Shown in pieces: positions 1-6,852 of a stretch of DNA of 13,003 nt. This stretch comes from Chloroflexota bacterium. GTDB lineage: Bacteria > Chloroflexota > Dormibacteria > Dormibacterales > Dormibacteraceae. The DNA is taken from positions 1 to 13,003 of the forward strand of contig VBJR01000113.1 of assembly GCA_005880175.1 (NCBI GenBank), given 5' to 3'. A model generated the notes under the pieces. The model saw nothing but the letters and a program-made list of their open reading frames with translations, had not been told where the DNA came from and ran no database searches. Position numbers and translations under genes: made by a program. The first letter of the stretch is position 1. Each line of letters opens with the position of its first letter.

Positions 1-268
1 CCGGGGCGGCGATCAGATAGGGGCCGAGCAGGAGGTCGCGCGTGGCGGCCGGGTTGAGGAAGTCCAGGTTGCGCCGGTACCAGTACGCGATCAGGACCGA
101 GGCGGCGGAGATCAGCGCGTCGCCGACGATCAGGACGCGGGGCAGCCAGTCCGGCGGGAGCACCACCCGTCCCGCAAGCGGTCCGCGGAGGGGGGCAGGC
201 GCTGGTCCGTTCACCGGCTCGGCCGCCGGCGCGTCGGCGACCTCGCTCCCGGCCGTCTGCCGAGCCAT
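1..268 (-). CDS. N-terminal fragment of a probable polyprenyl-phosphate sugar transferase (runs off the left edge)
   Basis: The first 89 residues are visible; the rest lies beyond the window. A proline/alanine-rich cytoplasmic stretch (residues 1-40) precedes a hydrophobic segment at about 42-63 (VLIVGDALISAASVLIAYWY), then a short loop and the start of a second hydrophobic segment. An initial 'GDAL...AYWYR' membrane helix is typical of initiating sugar transferases (exopolysaccharide polyprenyl glycosylphosphotransferases), which load the first sugar phosphate onto undecaprenyl phosphate at the inner face of the membrane. The catalytic C-terminal domain is not visible, so identity rests on this N-terminus and on the cluster context. 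The ATG start has no clear Shine-Dalgarno sequence, but a TATCGT hexamer lies 11 nt upstream, suggesting a very short leader. It is transcribed in the same direction as the GT-C gene upstream, 77 nt away. Another polytopic membrane protein remains possible. Confidence 0.55.
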   Translation of the reverse strand, partial: MARQTAGSEVADAPAAEPVNGPAPAPLRGPLAGRVVLPPDWLPRVLIVGDALISAASVLIAYWYRRNLDFLNPAATRDLLLGPYLIAAP

Positions 269-279
269 CGTCGAGGGCA

Positions 280-285
280 ACGATA
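280..285 (-). promoter_or_regulatory. Candidate -10 hexamer TATCGT for the sugar transferase gene
   Basis: TATCGT fits the actinobacterial TAnnnT pattern and ends 11 nt before the ATG, giving a predicted leader of only a few nucleotides. No convincing -35 is visible. Support comes mainly from the same geometry recurring at other gene heads in the window. Confidence 0.35.
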
Positions 286-345
286 GCGCTTCTGGCTCGG
301 CAGCCGCCACGGAGAAGGGGCGCCTCCGGGACGGGCGCGCCGGGC

Positions 346-1620
346 TCAGCCGACGAAGCGGGACGTGGCCTCGCCGGCGAGCAGGAACAGCCCGAACAGG
401 CCGGCCAGGCACATCGGCAGCGCCAGCCAGGGCCGGCGCCGCAGCCACCAGCCGAGCAGGAAGAAGGCGGGGAAGGCGACCAGCAGGTAGCGGTTCGTGC
501 TGATCGGGTTGCCGCCGGCCGGCAGCGGGAACAGGACCGCCAGGAAGATCCAGACGACGTGCGCCAGGCCCAGCGGGACCCGGCCCAGGAAGCTGCTCGC
601 GGTCGCCCAGAGCAGCATCACCCCGTCCAGGATCTGGACCTTCGGCGAGTACCAGCCGGTGATCGGCGACGGCTTGATCCGGAGCTCCGCGCGCACGCCC
701 CACCAGAGCCGGTGCAGCAGCTCGAGGTAGGTCGCGACGGGGTTCGCCCGCTGCGGGTGCCAGGACGCCTCCACGTGCGCGTACAGCAGCGGGTCGCCGA
801 ACGCGAACCCGGTGTACGCGGGGAACGCGCCGGCCCCGGCCAGGGCGAGCGCCAGGCCGGCCAGCGCGGGGACTCGCGGGCGCGGCGACCGCAGCCAGAT
901 GATCGCGAGCGGCAGCAGCAGCAGCACGCCCGGCGACCGGATCAGGGCCGCCGCCCCCGCGGCCGCCCCCGCCGCGACCCACTGCCCGCGCTCGGCGAAC
1001 AGGAACGCGAGCGCGGTGGCGGCCAGGAACGCCGCCTCGGAGTGGCCGCTGCTCAGGAAGAAGGAGTTGGGCGCGGCGAGCAGGAAGCAGCTCCCGAGCA
1101 GGGTGGCGGTGGTGCCCAGGCGGGGCTGGTACAGCCGCCAGAGGGCGGCGACCGCCACGACTAGGCACGCGTTCGAGACGAGCAGCTGGGCGGCGACCAC
1201 CAGGTTGTCGCCGCCGAACGCCTGGAGCGCGCCCGGCACGGCATGGAGCGGCTCGTAGACCAGGGCCGCCAGCAGCGGGTAGCCCGGGTAGAACGCCGCC
1301 TTCTGGATGCCGAGAGCGCCGCCCGCGTAGCCGTCGGCGACGATCGCGTGGTACCAGCCGGCGTCGGCGAAGTGACCGGCCATGTACAGGCCCCGGCCCA
1401 GGCCGCCCTCGGCCCTGGCCATCGCGACCACCATCGCCAGGCGGGACACGACCAGCACGGCCCCGACCACCAGGAGGGGGCGGGCGAGGATCCGGAGCGC
1501 GCTCGCGTCGACCGGCGGGCCAGCCGCCACGTCGAGCGGGAGCGCCGGAGCCGGGCTCGGGATCGCGCCCACGGCGGCGTCTGGTGCCGGGGACCGTCCG
1601 CCGCTGCGCCACCCCAACAT
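346..1620 (-). CDS. PIG-V-like GT-C family mannosyltransferase (integral membrane)
   Basis: The protein has 424 residues and is strongly hydrophobic with many membrane segments, as expected of GT-C glycosyltransferases that use polyprenyl-phosphate sugars on the outer face of the membrane. Family-like motifs are visible: DAGWY at 86-90 followed by a Gly-Tyr pair near 97-98 (compare the DxxWY...GY pattern of PIG-V-type enzymes), FYPGYPLL at 110-117, FFLSSGHSEAAF at 187-198, RSPGVLLLLP at 228-237, and a late STNRYLLV at 374-381. The acidic residue of DAGWY in the first outer loop is the likely catalytic one. The ATG at 1620 is the best start: it follows a TACCCT hexamer by 14 nt, while residues 1-40 are low-complexity, so a later start is possible. 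It is divergent from the DPM1-like GT2, a natural donor-synthesis partner. The family is fairly sure; the sugar transferred is unknown. Confidence 0.8.
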   Translation of the reverse strand: MLGWRSGGRSPAPDAAVGAIPSPAPALPLDVAAGPPVDASALRILARPLLVVGAVLVVSRLAMVVAMARAEGGLGRGLYMAGHFADAGWYHAIVADGYAGGALGIQKAAFYPGYPLLAALVYEPLHAVPGALQAFGGDNLVVAAQLLVSNACLVVAVAALWRLYQPRLGTTATLLGSCFLLAAPNSFFLSSGHSEAAFLAATALAFLFAERGQWVAAGAAAGAAALIRSPGVLLLLPLAIIWLRSPRPRVPALAGLALALAGAGAFPAYTGFAFGDPLLYAHVEASWHPQRANPVATYLELLHRLWWGVRAELRIKPSPITGWYSPKVQILDGVMLLWATASSFLGRVPLGLAHVVWIFLAVLFPLPAGGNPISTNRYLLVAFPAFFLLGWWLRRRPWLALPMCLAGLFGLFLLAGEATSRFVG

Positions 1621-1634
1621 CGCTGTGGGCGCGG

Positions 1635-1640
1635 AGGGTA
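1635..1640 (-). promoter_or_regulatory. Candidate -10 hexamer TACCCT for the GT-C mannosyltransferase
   Basis: TACCCT ends 14 nt before the ATG at 1620 and sits back to back with the candidate -10 of the GT2 gene at 1698-1703. No -35 consensus is recognisable. The C at the fourth and fifth positions makes this one of the weaker matches. Confidence 0.3.
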
Positions 1641-1697
1641 GCAGAACGGCGGCCCCGGGCGGCGGCTGTGGCAGAGCGGCGGCAGGCGTCCGTCGGC

Positions 1698-1703
1698 TAC
1701 GAT
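1698..1703 (+). promoter_or_regulatory. Candidate -10 hexamer TACGAT for the GT2 gene
   Basis: TACGAT ends 10 nt before the ATG at 1714. An alternative in-frame ATG at 1702 overlaps this hexamer and would not be transcribed from it, so the hexamer favours the 1714 start and a nearly leaderless mRNA. Confidence 0.4.
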
Positions 1704-1713
1704 GCCGGCCGAC

Positions 1714-2445
1714 ATGAGCGCCGACCCGCCCCCGACCGGCACCAGCGTCGATGTCGTCGTGCCGGTGTACAACGAGGAGGCGACGCTCAGCGCCAGCATC
1801 ACCCGCCTGCATCGACACCTGGCGCAGCACGTGCCATACGAGTGGCGGATCGTCATCGCGGACAACGCCTCCACGGACGCCACGCCGGTCATCGCCGGGA
1901 CGCTGTGCCGGCAGCTCGACCGCCTGGCCGTGGTGCGGCTGGAGCGCAAGGGCCGCGGCCTGGCCCTGCGCACCGCGTGGACGTGCTCGCCCGCCGACGT
2001 GCTGGCGTACATGGACGTGGACCTGTCCACCGACCTCGACGCGTTCCACCCGCTCGTCCGCGCGATCGCGGAGGAGGGCTACGACCTGGCGATCGGCAGC
2101 CGGCTCGCGCGCGGTGCGAAGGTGGTGGGAAGGGGCCCGGTCCGCGAGACCACGTCGCGCGCGTACAACCTGATCACCCGGCTCGCGCTGGGGACCTCGG
2201 TGGTGGACGCGCAGTGCGGCTTCAAGGCGATCTCGCGCGACACGGCGGAGCGGCTGCTGCCCGAGGTCGCCGACAACGAGTGGTTCTTCGACACGGAGCT
2301 GCTGATCCGCGCCGAGCACCACGGATACACGATCAAGCAGGTGCCGGTGCACTGGACGGACGACCCGAACAGCCACGTCAAGATCGTGAAGACGGCGATG
2401 CAGGACCTGACCGGCGTCTGGCGGCTCAAGCGCGAGGGCTTCTAG
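1714..2445 (+). CDS. DPM1-like GT2 family glycosyltransferase (polyprenyl-phosphate sugar synthase type)
   Basis: This 243-residue protein is a complete single-domain GT-A fold enzyme without membrane segments. VDVVVPVYNEE (12-22) is the nucleotide-sugar binding start of GT2 proteins, and IADNASTDATP (48-58) the next conserved strand/turn. DVDLS at 101-105 is the DxD metal site, GSR at 128-130 and DAQCGFKAI at 165-173 match the acceptor side, and WFFDTELLIRA (190-200) with VPVHWTDDPNSHVKI (210-224) are typical of dolichyl-phosphate mannose/glucose synthases. The expected reaction is transfer of a hexose from a nucleotide sugar to polyprenyl phosphate at the cytoplasmic face. It lacks the C-terminal membrane helices of some bacterial homologues. 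It heads a plus-strand pair with the ligase-like gene and is divergent from the GT-C gene, the likely user of its product. The start at 1714 is preferred over the ATG at 1702. Confidence 0.88.
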   Translation: MSADPPPTGTSVDVVVPVYNEEATLSASITRLHRHLAQHVPYEWRIVIADNASTDATPVIAGTLCRQLDRLAVVRLERKGRGLALRTAWTCSPADVLAYMDVDLSTDLDAFHPLVRAIAEEGYDLAIGSRLARGAKVVGRGPVRETTSRAYNLITRLALGTSVVDAQCGFKAISRDTAERLLPEVADNEWFFDTELLIRAEHHGYTIKQVPVHWTDDPNSHVKIVKTAMQDLTGVWRLKREGF

Positions 2446-2512
2446 AGTTGGCCCCGCGCCCTTGACGACGTTCCGCACGTTCCTGGATCGGCCGGCCGGC
2501 GGTGGGTCGCGG

Positions 2513-3742
2513 GTGACTGACGCCGTCGCGCTCGCCCGGTACCGGCTGAGCACCGTCCTCTGCGCGCTGACCTGCCTGCTGGCGCCCGCATACGTCGTCC
2601 GCTGGCACTACGGCTTCTATCCGACGACGCTGCTGGAGCACGCGACGCTGGTCTGCGTCGCGGTGTTCCTGGTCGAGGCCGTGCGCGACGGCGAGGTGCC
2701 GGTGTGGCGCAGCCCGTACGTGGTGCCGGGGCTGCTGTTCCTGGTCGCGGGCGCGGTGTCCGTCTGGTCGGCGCCGGGCCGGCCGGCCGCGCTGGGCCTG
2801 TACCGCGCCTACCTGGTCGAGCCGATGGCGCTGGGCTTCGTGATCGTGAACGTGGTCCGGACGCCGGCCCGTGCCCTGCTGGTGGCCGGCGGGCTGATGG
2901 CCGGGGGGCTGGCGGTCGGCGTCGCCAACTCGGCGGTGGTGGCGGAGGGGCTGCTGCGCCACACGTACCAGGTGACGCAGACGCCGCCGGTGGTGGTGTA
3001 CCTGACCGCCAACGCGGTCGCGCTGTACGTCGTGCCCATCGCGGCGGTGGCGGGTGCGCTGGCCCTGCACGGCCGCGGCGCCGCGCGGCTGGTCGGCGCG
3101 GTCGCGTTCGTGGTCTCGGTGCCGGTGGTGGTGCTCAGCTTCTCGCGGGGCGGCTACCTGGCGCTGGGGGCGGTCGTGCTGGGGCTGGCCCTCTCCCACC
3201 GCCGGCGGCTGGTGCTGGCGGGCATCGCGGTCGTGGGCGCGCTCGCGCTGGGCCTGGTCCACCCGATCCGGCAGCGGGTGCTGATCGAGCTGCAGAACGC
3301 GTACGGCAGCTCGGTGGACAGCCGGATCGAGCTGTGGACGGACACGGTCAAGCTGCTGCGGGCGCGGCCGCTGCTGGGCGCGGGCCTGTCGGGCTTCCCG
3401 GACCGGATCGCGCCGTACTACACGCACTTCCGCACTGCGGCGAACTTCGTCGACCCGCACAACATCGTCCTGAACTTCTGGGTGGAAACGGGCCTGCTGG
3501 GCCTGCTGGGGTTCGCGGCGATCCTGGTCGTGACGGTGGTGAGCTGCGCCCGGGGCTGGGTGGCGCTGCCGCCGGCCTGGCGGCCGTACCAGCTCGGCGT
3601 CCTGCTGGCGATGGTCGCGGTGGTCGTCCACGGCCTGGTGGACGTCCCCTACTTCAAGAACGACCTGAGCCTGGAGTTCTGGGCGCTGGTCGCGCTGGCG
3701 TGGGCCGGCTGGGCCTGGCGGGCGTTGCCGGGGGCCGCGTAG
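2513..3742 (+). CDS. O-antigen ligase/polymerase-like (WaaL/Wzy type) membrane protein
   Basis: The protein has 409 residues from GTG 2513, with about ten hydrophobic segments. The Wzy_C/O-antigen ligase signature is clear: SFSRGGYLAL at 209-218, then a large outer loop with RIELW (271-275), RPLLGAGLSGF (285-295) and DPHNIVLNFWVETGLLG (314-330), followed by closing helices. In characterised ligases, conserved arginines and a loop histidine bind the lipid-diphosphate donor; R212, R271 and H316 are candidates here. The role is either polymerising lipid-linked repeat units or ligating glycan to an acceptor outside the cytoplasmic membrane, and sequence alone does not separate these. It begins 67 nt after the GT2 gene on the same strand. 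A TTG at 2462 would add 17 residues and has a TAGAGT hexamer 13 nt upstream overlapping the GT2 stop, so the start is uncertain. It converges on the GT4 gene at 3778. Confidence 0.85.
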   Translation: MTDAVALARYRLSTVLCALTCLLAPAYVVRWHYGFYPTTLLEHATLVCVAVFLVEAVRDGEVPVWRSPYVVPGLLFLVAGAVSVWSAPGRPAALGLYRAYLVEPMALGFVIVNVVRTPARALLVAGGLMAGGLAVGVANSAVVAEGLLRHTYQVTQTPPVVVYLTANAVALYVVPIAAVAGALALHGRGAARLVGAVAFVVSVPVVVLSFSRGGYLALGAVVLGLALSHRRRLVLAGIAVVGALALGLVHPIRQRVLIELQNAYGSSVDSRIELWTDTVKLLRARPLLGAGLSGFPDRIAPYYTHFRTAANFVDPHNIVLNFWVETGLLGLLGFAAILVVTVVSCARGWVALPPAWRPYQLGVLLAMVAVVVHGLVDVPYFKNDLSLEFWALVALAWAGWAWRALPGAA

Positions 3743-3778
3743 CGGTTCTCGGGCTGGCCCTGGGCGGCGGGGACCGCT
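3741..3778. terminator. Possible bidirectional hairpin between convergent genes
   Basis: A perfect 6-bp inverted repeat, AGCGGT at 3741-3746 and ACCGCT at 3773-3778, begins within the stop codon of each convergent gene and encloses a 26-nt G-rich loop with a small internal GGG/CCC stem. There is no T-tract, so a classical intrinsic terminator is not shown. The symmetric position in the only gap between the genes is the main support. Confidence 0.22.
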
Positions 3779-5061
3779 CACCCGTGGCGTCGACGCGATG
3801 TCCTGGTGAGCGGGACACCGAAGGGGGCCTCCGGTGGGCGAACCCCAGCGGTCGCGGTGCGGCCAGGGCCGGCCAGCAGCCCCTCGTAGACGGACTCGAT
3901 CCGGCCCGTCACCGCGGCCCAGCTGTGGCGCTCCTCCGCCTCCCGGCGGCCGCGTTCGCCCAGGCGGGTCGCCAGGGCCGGGTCCTCCAGGAGGCGGCCG
4001 ATCGCCGCGGCCAGGTCCGGGGCCGAGCCGTGCGGGACCAGCAGGCCCGTCTCACCGTCCTCCACGACCTCCGACACCGCCGGGATGCGGCAGCCGATCA
4101 CCGGCTTGCCCTTCGACCACCCCTCCAGGTAGACGCGGCCGAACGACTCCTGGCCCGAGGGCAGGCAGACGACCGCCGCGGCCTCGATCGCGTCCCACTT
4201 CGTCTGCTCGTCCACAGTGCCCAGCACGTGCAGCCAGTCGGGGCGGCCGGTCCGGGCGAAGAAGTCGCGCGAGTACGGCGTCTCGGGCCCGATGAACACC
4301 AGGTCCAGCCGCGCGCCGTCCGCGTTCAGCGCCTCCGCGGCGGCCCGCAGCTCGGCCACGCCCTTGTACCGGTAGAGCTGGCCCAGGAACAGGACGATCG
4401 GGCGCCGGGCGCCGATCGCCTGGCGGAAGCGGTCGGCGTCGGCAGCCGGCGCCGGCTCCACCGCGCCCCCCACCACGTGCACCCGCTCGGGCGGGACGCC
4501 CAGGCGGACCAGCTCCCGCTCCTCCGGACCGGTGAGCGCCAGGACCGCGTCGGCGGCCCGGTAGACCTCGATCCAGCCGGCGTACCGCGGGCCCTGCCAG
4601 CGCGGGTGGTGGTGCGGCGACAGCACGAACGGCAGGCCCCGCCGGCGGGCGACCACCAGCGACGCCCGGGCCAGGAACTCGCGCCCGATCCGGTGGTTGT
4701 GGACCAGCACGTGCTCGGGGCCGACCAGGCGGTCGAGGGCGGGGACCATCAGGCGGGCGATGCGCCGCGCCGCGACCGGCACCAGCCCGTAGTACCCGAG
4801 CACCCACGGCGCCATGCGGAGCCGGGTCGCCGCGCTCCAGCCCAGCGTGCGGACGCCCGGCTCGACCTCGCCGGTGCCGGCGTCCGGCAACCGCACGGTG
4901 CTGCCCAGCAGCCAGTCCGTCCGGTGCCGCCGCCAGAGCGTCACCACGTCGGCCTCGAACGCCGACAGGTTGGTCCGCTGGTCCACCACGTATCGCTGGA
5001 CGCCGCCCATCGACGGCGGGTACGCGGTGGTGGTGAGCAGGACCCGCCGGGCGCCGCTCAC
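3778..5061 (-). CDS. GT4 family glycosyltransferase (GT-B fold)
   Basis: The protein has 427 residues. The N-terminal acceptor domain starts with RRVLLTTTAYPPSMGGVQRY (5-24), containing the glycine-rich turn typical of GT4 enzymes. HNHRIGREF (121-129) and SPHHHPRW (148-155) follow. The C-terminal nucleotide-sugar domain shows VLFLGQLYRYKG (223-234) and the EX7E motif as E305-SFGRVYL-E313, then GKPVIGCRIPAVSEVVEDG (318-336). It should add one sugar to a lipid-linked oligosaccharide in the cytoplasm; donor and acceptor are not predictable. The GTG start (5061-5059) overlaps the TGA of the GT26 gene by 4 nt (GTGA), so translation is probably coupled to that frame-disrupted gene. The last 25 residues are a basic, Arg/Pro-rich tail beyond the usual domain. 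It is the last gene of the minus-strand run. Confidence 0.88.
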   Translation of the reverse strand: MSGARRVLLTTTAYPPSMGGVQRYVVDQRTNLSAFEADVVTLWRRHRTDWLLGSTVRLPDAGTGEVEPGVRTLGWSAATRLRMAPWVLGYYGLVPVAARRIARLMVPALDRLVGPEHVLVHNHRIGREFLARASLVVARRRGLPFVLSPHHHPRWQGPRYAGWIEVYRAADAVLALTGPEERELVRLGVPPERVHVVGGAVEPAPAADADRFRQAIGARRPIVLFLGQLYRYKGVAELRAAAEALNADGARLDLVFIGPETPYSRDFFARTGRPDWLHVLGTVDEQTKWDAIEAAAVVCLPSGQESFGRVYLEGWSKGKPVIGCRIPAVSEVVEDGETGLLVPHGSAPDLAAAIGRLLEDPALATRLGERGRREAEERHSWAAVTGRIESVYEGLLAGPGRTATAGVRPPEAPFGVPLTRTSRRRHG

Positions 5062-5778
5062 GGGAAGCTGGTGCGGCGCACGCCCAGGCCGTGCAGGGCC
5101 AGCTCCCATAGGAACCACGGGTTGTCCACCAGGTAGCGCCGCCACAGGCGCCGCGGCTGCATCGCCAGCCGGAACAGCCACTCCAGCCCGGCCCGCCGCA
5201 CCACCGGCGGCGCCTGCCGGACCGCGCCGCTGTGGAAGTCGAACGCGGCGCCCACCCCCAGCAGGACCGGGGCCGACAGCAGCGGCCGCATCGCCGCCAT
5301 CCAGCGCTCCTGCTTGGGGGAGCCGATCCCCACCCACACGACGTCCGCGCCGGACTCGTTGATCGCGGCGGCCGCCTCCCGCGTGCACAGCTCGTCCAGC
5401 GGGCCGAACCATCCGGGCCGCCAGCCGCGCCGTGACGCCCCCGGCGCCGCCGTACAGGAAGTGCCGGTGGCCGGCGCGGGCGGACCGCTCGAACTCGGCC
5501 AGCATGAAGTCGGGGCCGTAGACGCGCGAGACGTCGGGGTGCCGGTGCTGGCTCAGCCAGACCAGCGGCATCCCGTCCGGGGTCACCATCCCGGCCCCGT
5601 TCAGGATCCCGCGCAGCTCCTCCGAGCGCCGGCACTCCATGACCGTGTTGACGGTGCAGAAGCAGACGTACGTGCGCTCGCCCGACGCGACCCACGCCGC
5701 CACCTGGTCCAGCGCGGTGGGGATGTTCACGGCGCTGATCCCGACGCCGAGGACGTTGACGCGGTCCGCCACCCTCAC
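5058..5778 (-). pseudogene. WecG/TagA/CpsF family (GT26) glycosyltransferase, interrupted by an internal deletion/frameshift
   Basis: The two ends of one GT26 protein lie in different frames. The upstream part (from GTG 5778) reads VNVLGVGISAVNIPTALDQ, then TVNTVMECRRS and VTPDGMPLVW; the Asp of TPDG is the residue proposed as catalytic in TagA. It continues to HFLYGGAGGVTARLAAR near 5413. The downstream part reads PGWFGPLDELCTREAAAAI from about 5417, then NESGADVVWVGIGSPKQERW, LLGVGAAFDFHSG and the C-terminal WLFRLAMQPRRLWRRYLVDN helices, ending at 5058. The total of 721 nt is not a multiple of three. Between GG and the INESGAD strand about 14 residues usual for the family are missing, so this is more than a one-base slip. 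GT26 enzymes add an N-acetylmannosamine-type or glucose residue to a polyprenyl-linked acceptor. GTGA overlaps join it to both neighbours. It is either a true pseudogene or a sequence/assembly error. Confidence 0.85.
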
Positions 5779-6836
5779 GCGGCCCGCTCCCGCAGCACGT
5801 CCCGGTACACGTCGAGCGTCAGCTCGGCGCACCGGTCCCAGGAGAACTCGCGGGCCCGCCGCCGTCCGCGCTCGCGCAGGTCCTCGCGCAGCTCCGGCCG
5901 GGTCAGGGCCGCCTCCAGCGCCTCGCTCAGCGCCCGGCGGTCGGTCGGGTCCACCCGGAGCGCGGCGTCGCCCAGCACCTCGGGCAGCGACGCCCGGTCG
6001 GACGCGACGACCGGGGTCCCGACCGCCATGGCCTCCAGCGGCGGCAGGCCGAACCCCTCGTAGAGCGACGGGTACACGACCACGCCGGCGCCCGCGAGCA
6101 GCCGGGGCATCTGGTCGAACGGCACCTTGCCCAGCCAGCGCACGCGGGCGTCCAGCCCGAGCGAGCGGATCAGCCGCGCGTGGCCGGGGAACGCGTCGGC
6201 GAGCGCCCCGCTGATGGCCAGCGTGGCCCGGCCCAGCCGGCCCTCCGGCCCGGCCTGGGCCATGCAGTCGAGCACGGCCTCCAGGTTCTTGCGGCCGATC
6301 GGCGCGCCGGGGAAGAGGAGGTCGCACCCGGCCTCGTCCGGGCCGGCGACCGGGTCCAGGTACGCGGGGTCCACGGCCAGGGGCGTGACCACGACGCGTC
6401 CGGGGGCCACGCGGTACACGTCCACCACCTCCCGGCGAGCGAACTCGCTGTCGGTGATGATCCGCGCGGCGGCCCGGAGCCGGCCGGCCAGCACCGCCCG
6501 GTCGTACACCCGCCACTCCAGCGGGTGGTCGGACGGGAAGCGCCGGGCGGCCGCGTCGTGCACCGTCACGACGAACGGCACCGGCACCGCCCAGGGGGCG
6601 ACGAAGCTGGGGCAGTGGAGCAGCGCGGGCCGGCCCGCCTCCAGCGCCCGGCGGGCGCCGCCCAGCAGCCAGCGTCCCGTGCCCGCGAGGCCCGAGCGGC
6701 CCGGGCCCTCGACCACGGACACCGTGACGTCGGAGCGCTTCTCGAGCGCTTCCGACAGCCGGCGGGCGTACACGCCGCCGCCGCCGCCGTGGCGGTTCGG
6801 GAAGGTCATGTCGAAGGCGACGCTGATCGTATCCAC
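5775..6836 (-). CDS. GT4 family glycosyltransferase (mannosyltransferase-like)
   Basis: The protein has 353 residues and a complete GT-B fold. The N-terminal domain starts ISVAFDMTFPNRHGGGGGVY (4-23), has TVHDAAARRFPSDHP at 91-105 (the HD...P motif of mannosyltransferase-like GT4 enzymes) and ITDSEFARRE at 127-136. The C-terminal domain has LLFPGAPIGRKNLEAVLD at 173-190 (Arg/Lys phosphate-binding pair in GRKN) and VYPSLYEGFGLPPLEAMAVG at 254-273, with the EX7E motif E260-E268. The expected role is transfer of a hexose, possibly mannose, to a lipid-linked glycan in the cytoplasm. The GTG start at 6836 lies 16 nt after the ligase-like gene stop without a clear Shine-Dalgarno sequence; ATG at codon 10 would remove part of the first strand. 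The TGA overlaps the GTG of the GT26 gene by 4 nt, and a GGGAG lies 8 nt before that GTG. Confidence 0.9.
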   Translation of the reverse strand: MDTISVAFDMTFPNRHGGGGGVYARRLSEALEKRSDVTVSVVEGPGRSGLAGTGRWLLGGARRALEAGRPALLHCPSFVAPWAVPVPFVVTVHDAAARRFPSDHPLEWRVYDRAVLAGRLRAAARIITDSEFARREVVDVYRVAPGRVVVTPLAVDPAYLDPVAGPDEAGCDLLFPGAPIGRKNLEAVLDCMAQAGPEGRLGRATLAISGALADAFPGHARLIRSLGLDARVRWLGKVPFDQMPRLLAGAGVVVYPSLYEGFGLPPLEAMAVGTPVVASDRASLPEVLGDAALRVDPTDRRALSEALEAALTRPELREDLRERGRRRAREFSWDRCAELTLDVYRDVLRERAA

Positions 6837-6852
6837 TGGCGGCCGTGGCGGG

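Noticed and set aside
2462..2512. TTG 2462 as the start of the ligase-like protein
   Set aside because: The extra 17 residues are not membrane-like and show no conserved feature. A TAGAGT hexamer 13 nt upstream leaves it possible, but GTG 2513, just before the first hydrophobic region, is preferred.
2426..5136. Long open frames opposite or out of frame with the ligase-like gene and the GT4 (2426-3781 minus, 2704-5136 plus)
   Set aside because: Composition is His/Arg/Gln- or Gly/Arg-rich with no domain, while the other frame at each place encodes a clear membrane protein or glycosyltransferase.
5405..5425. Programmed ribosomal frameshifting in the GT26 gene
   Set aside because: No slippery heptamer is visible, and a block of conserved residues is missing as well. 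A simple frameshift would not restore a normal protein.
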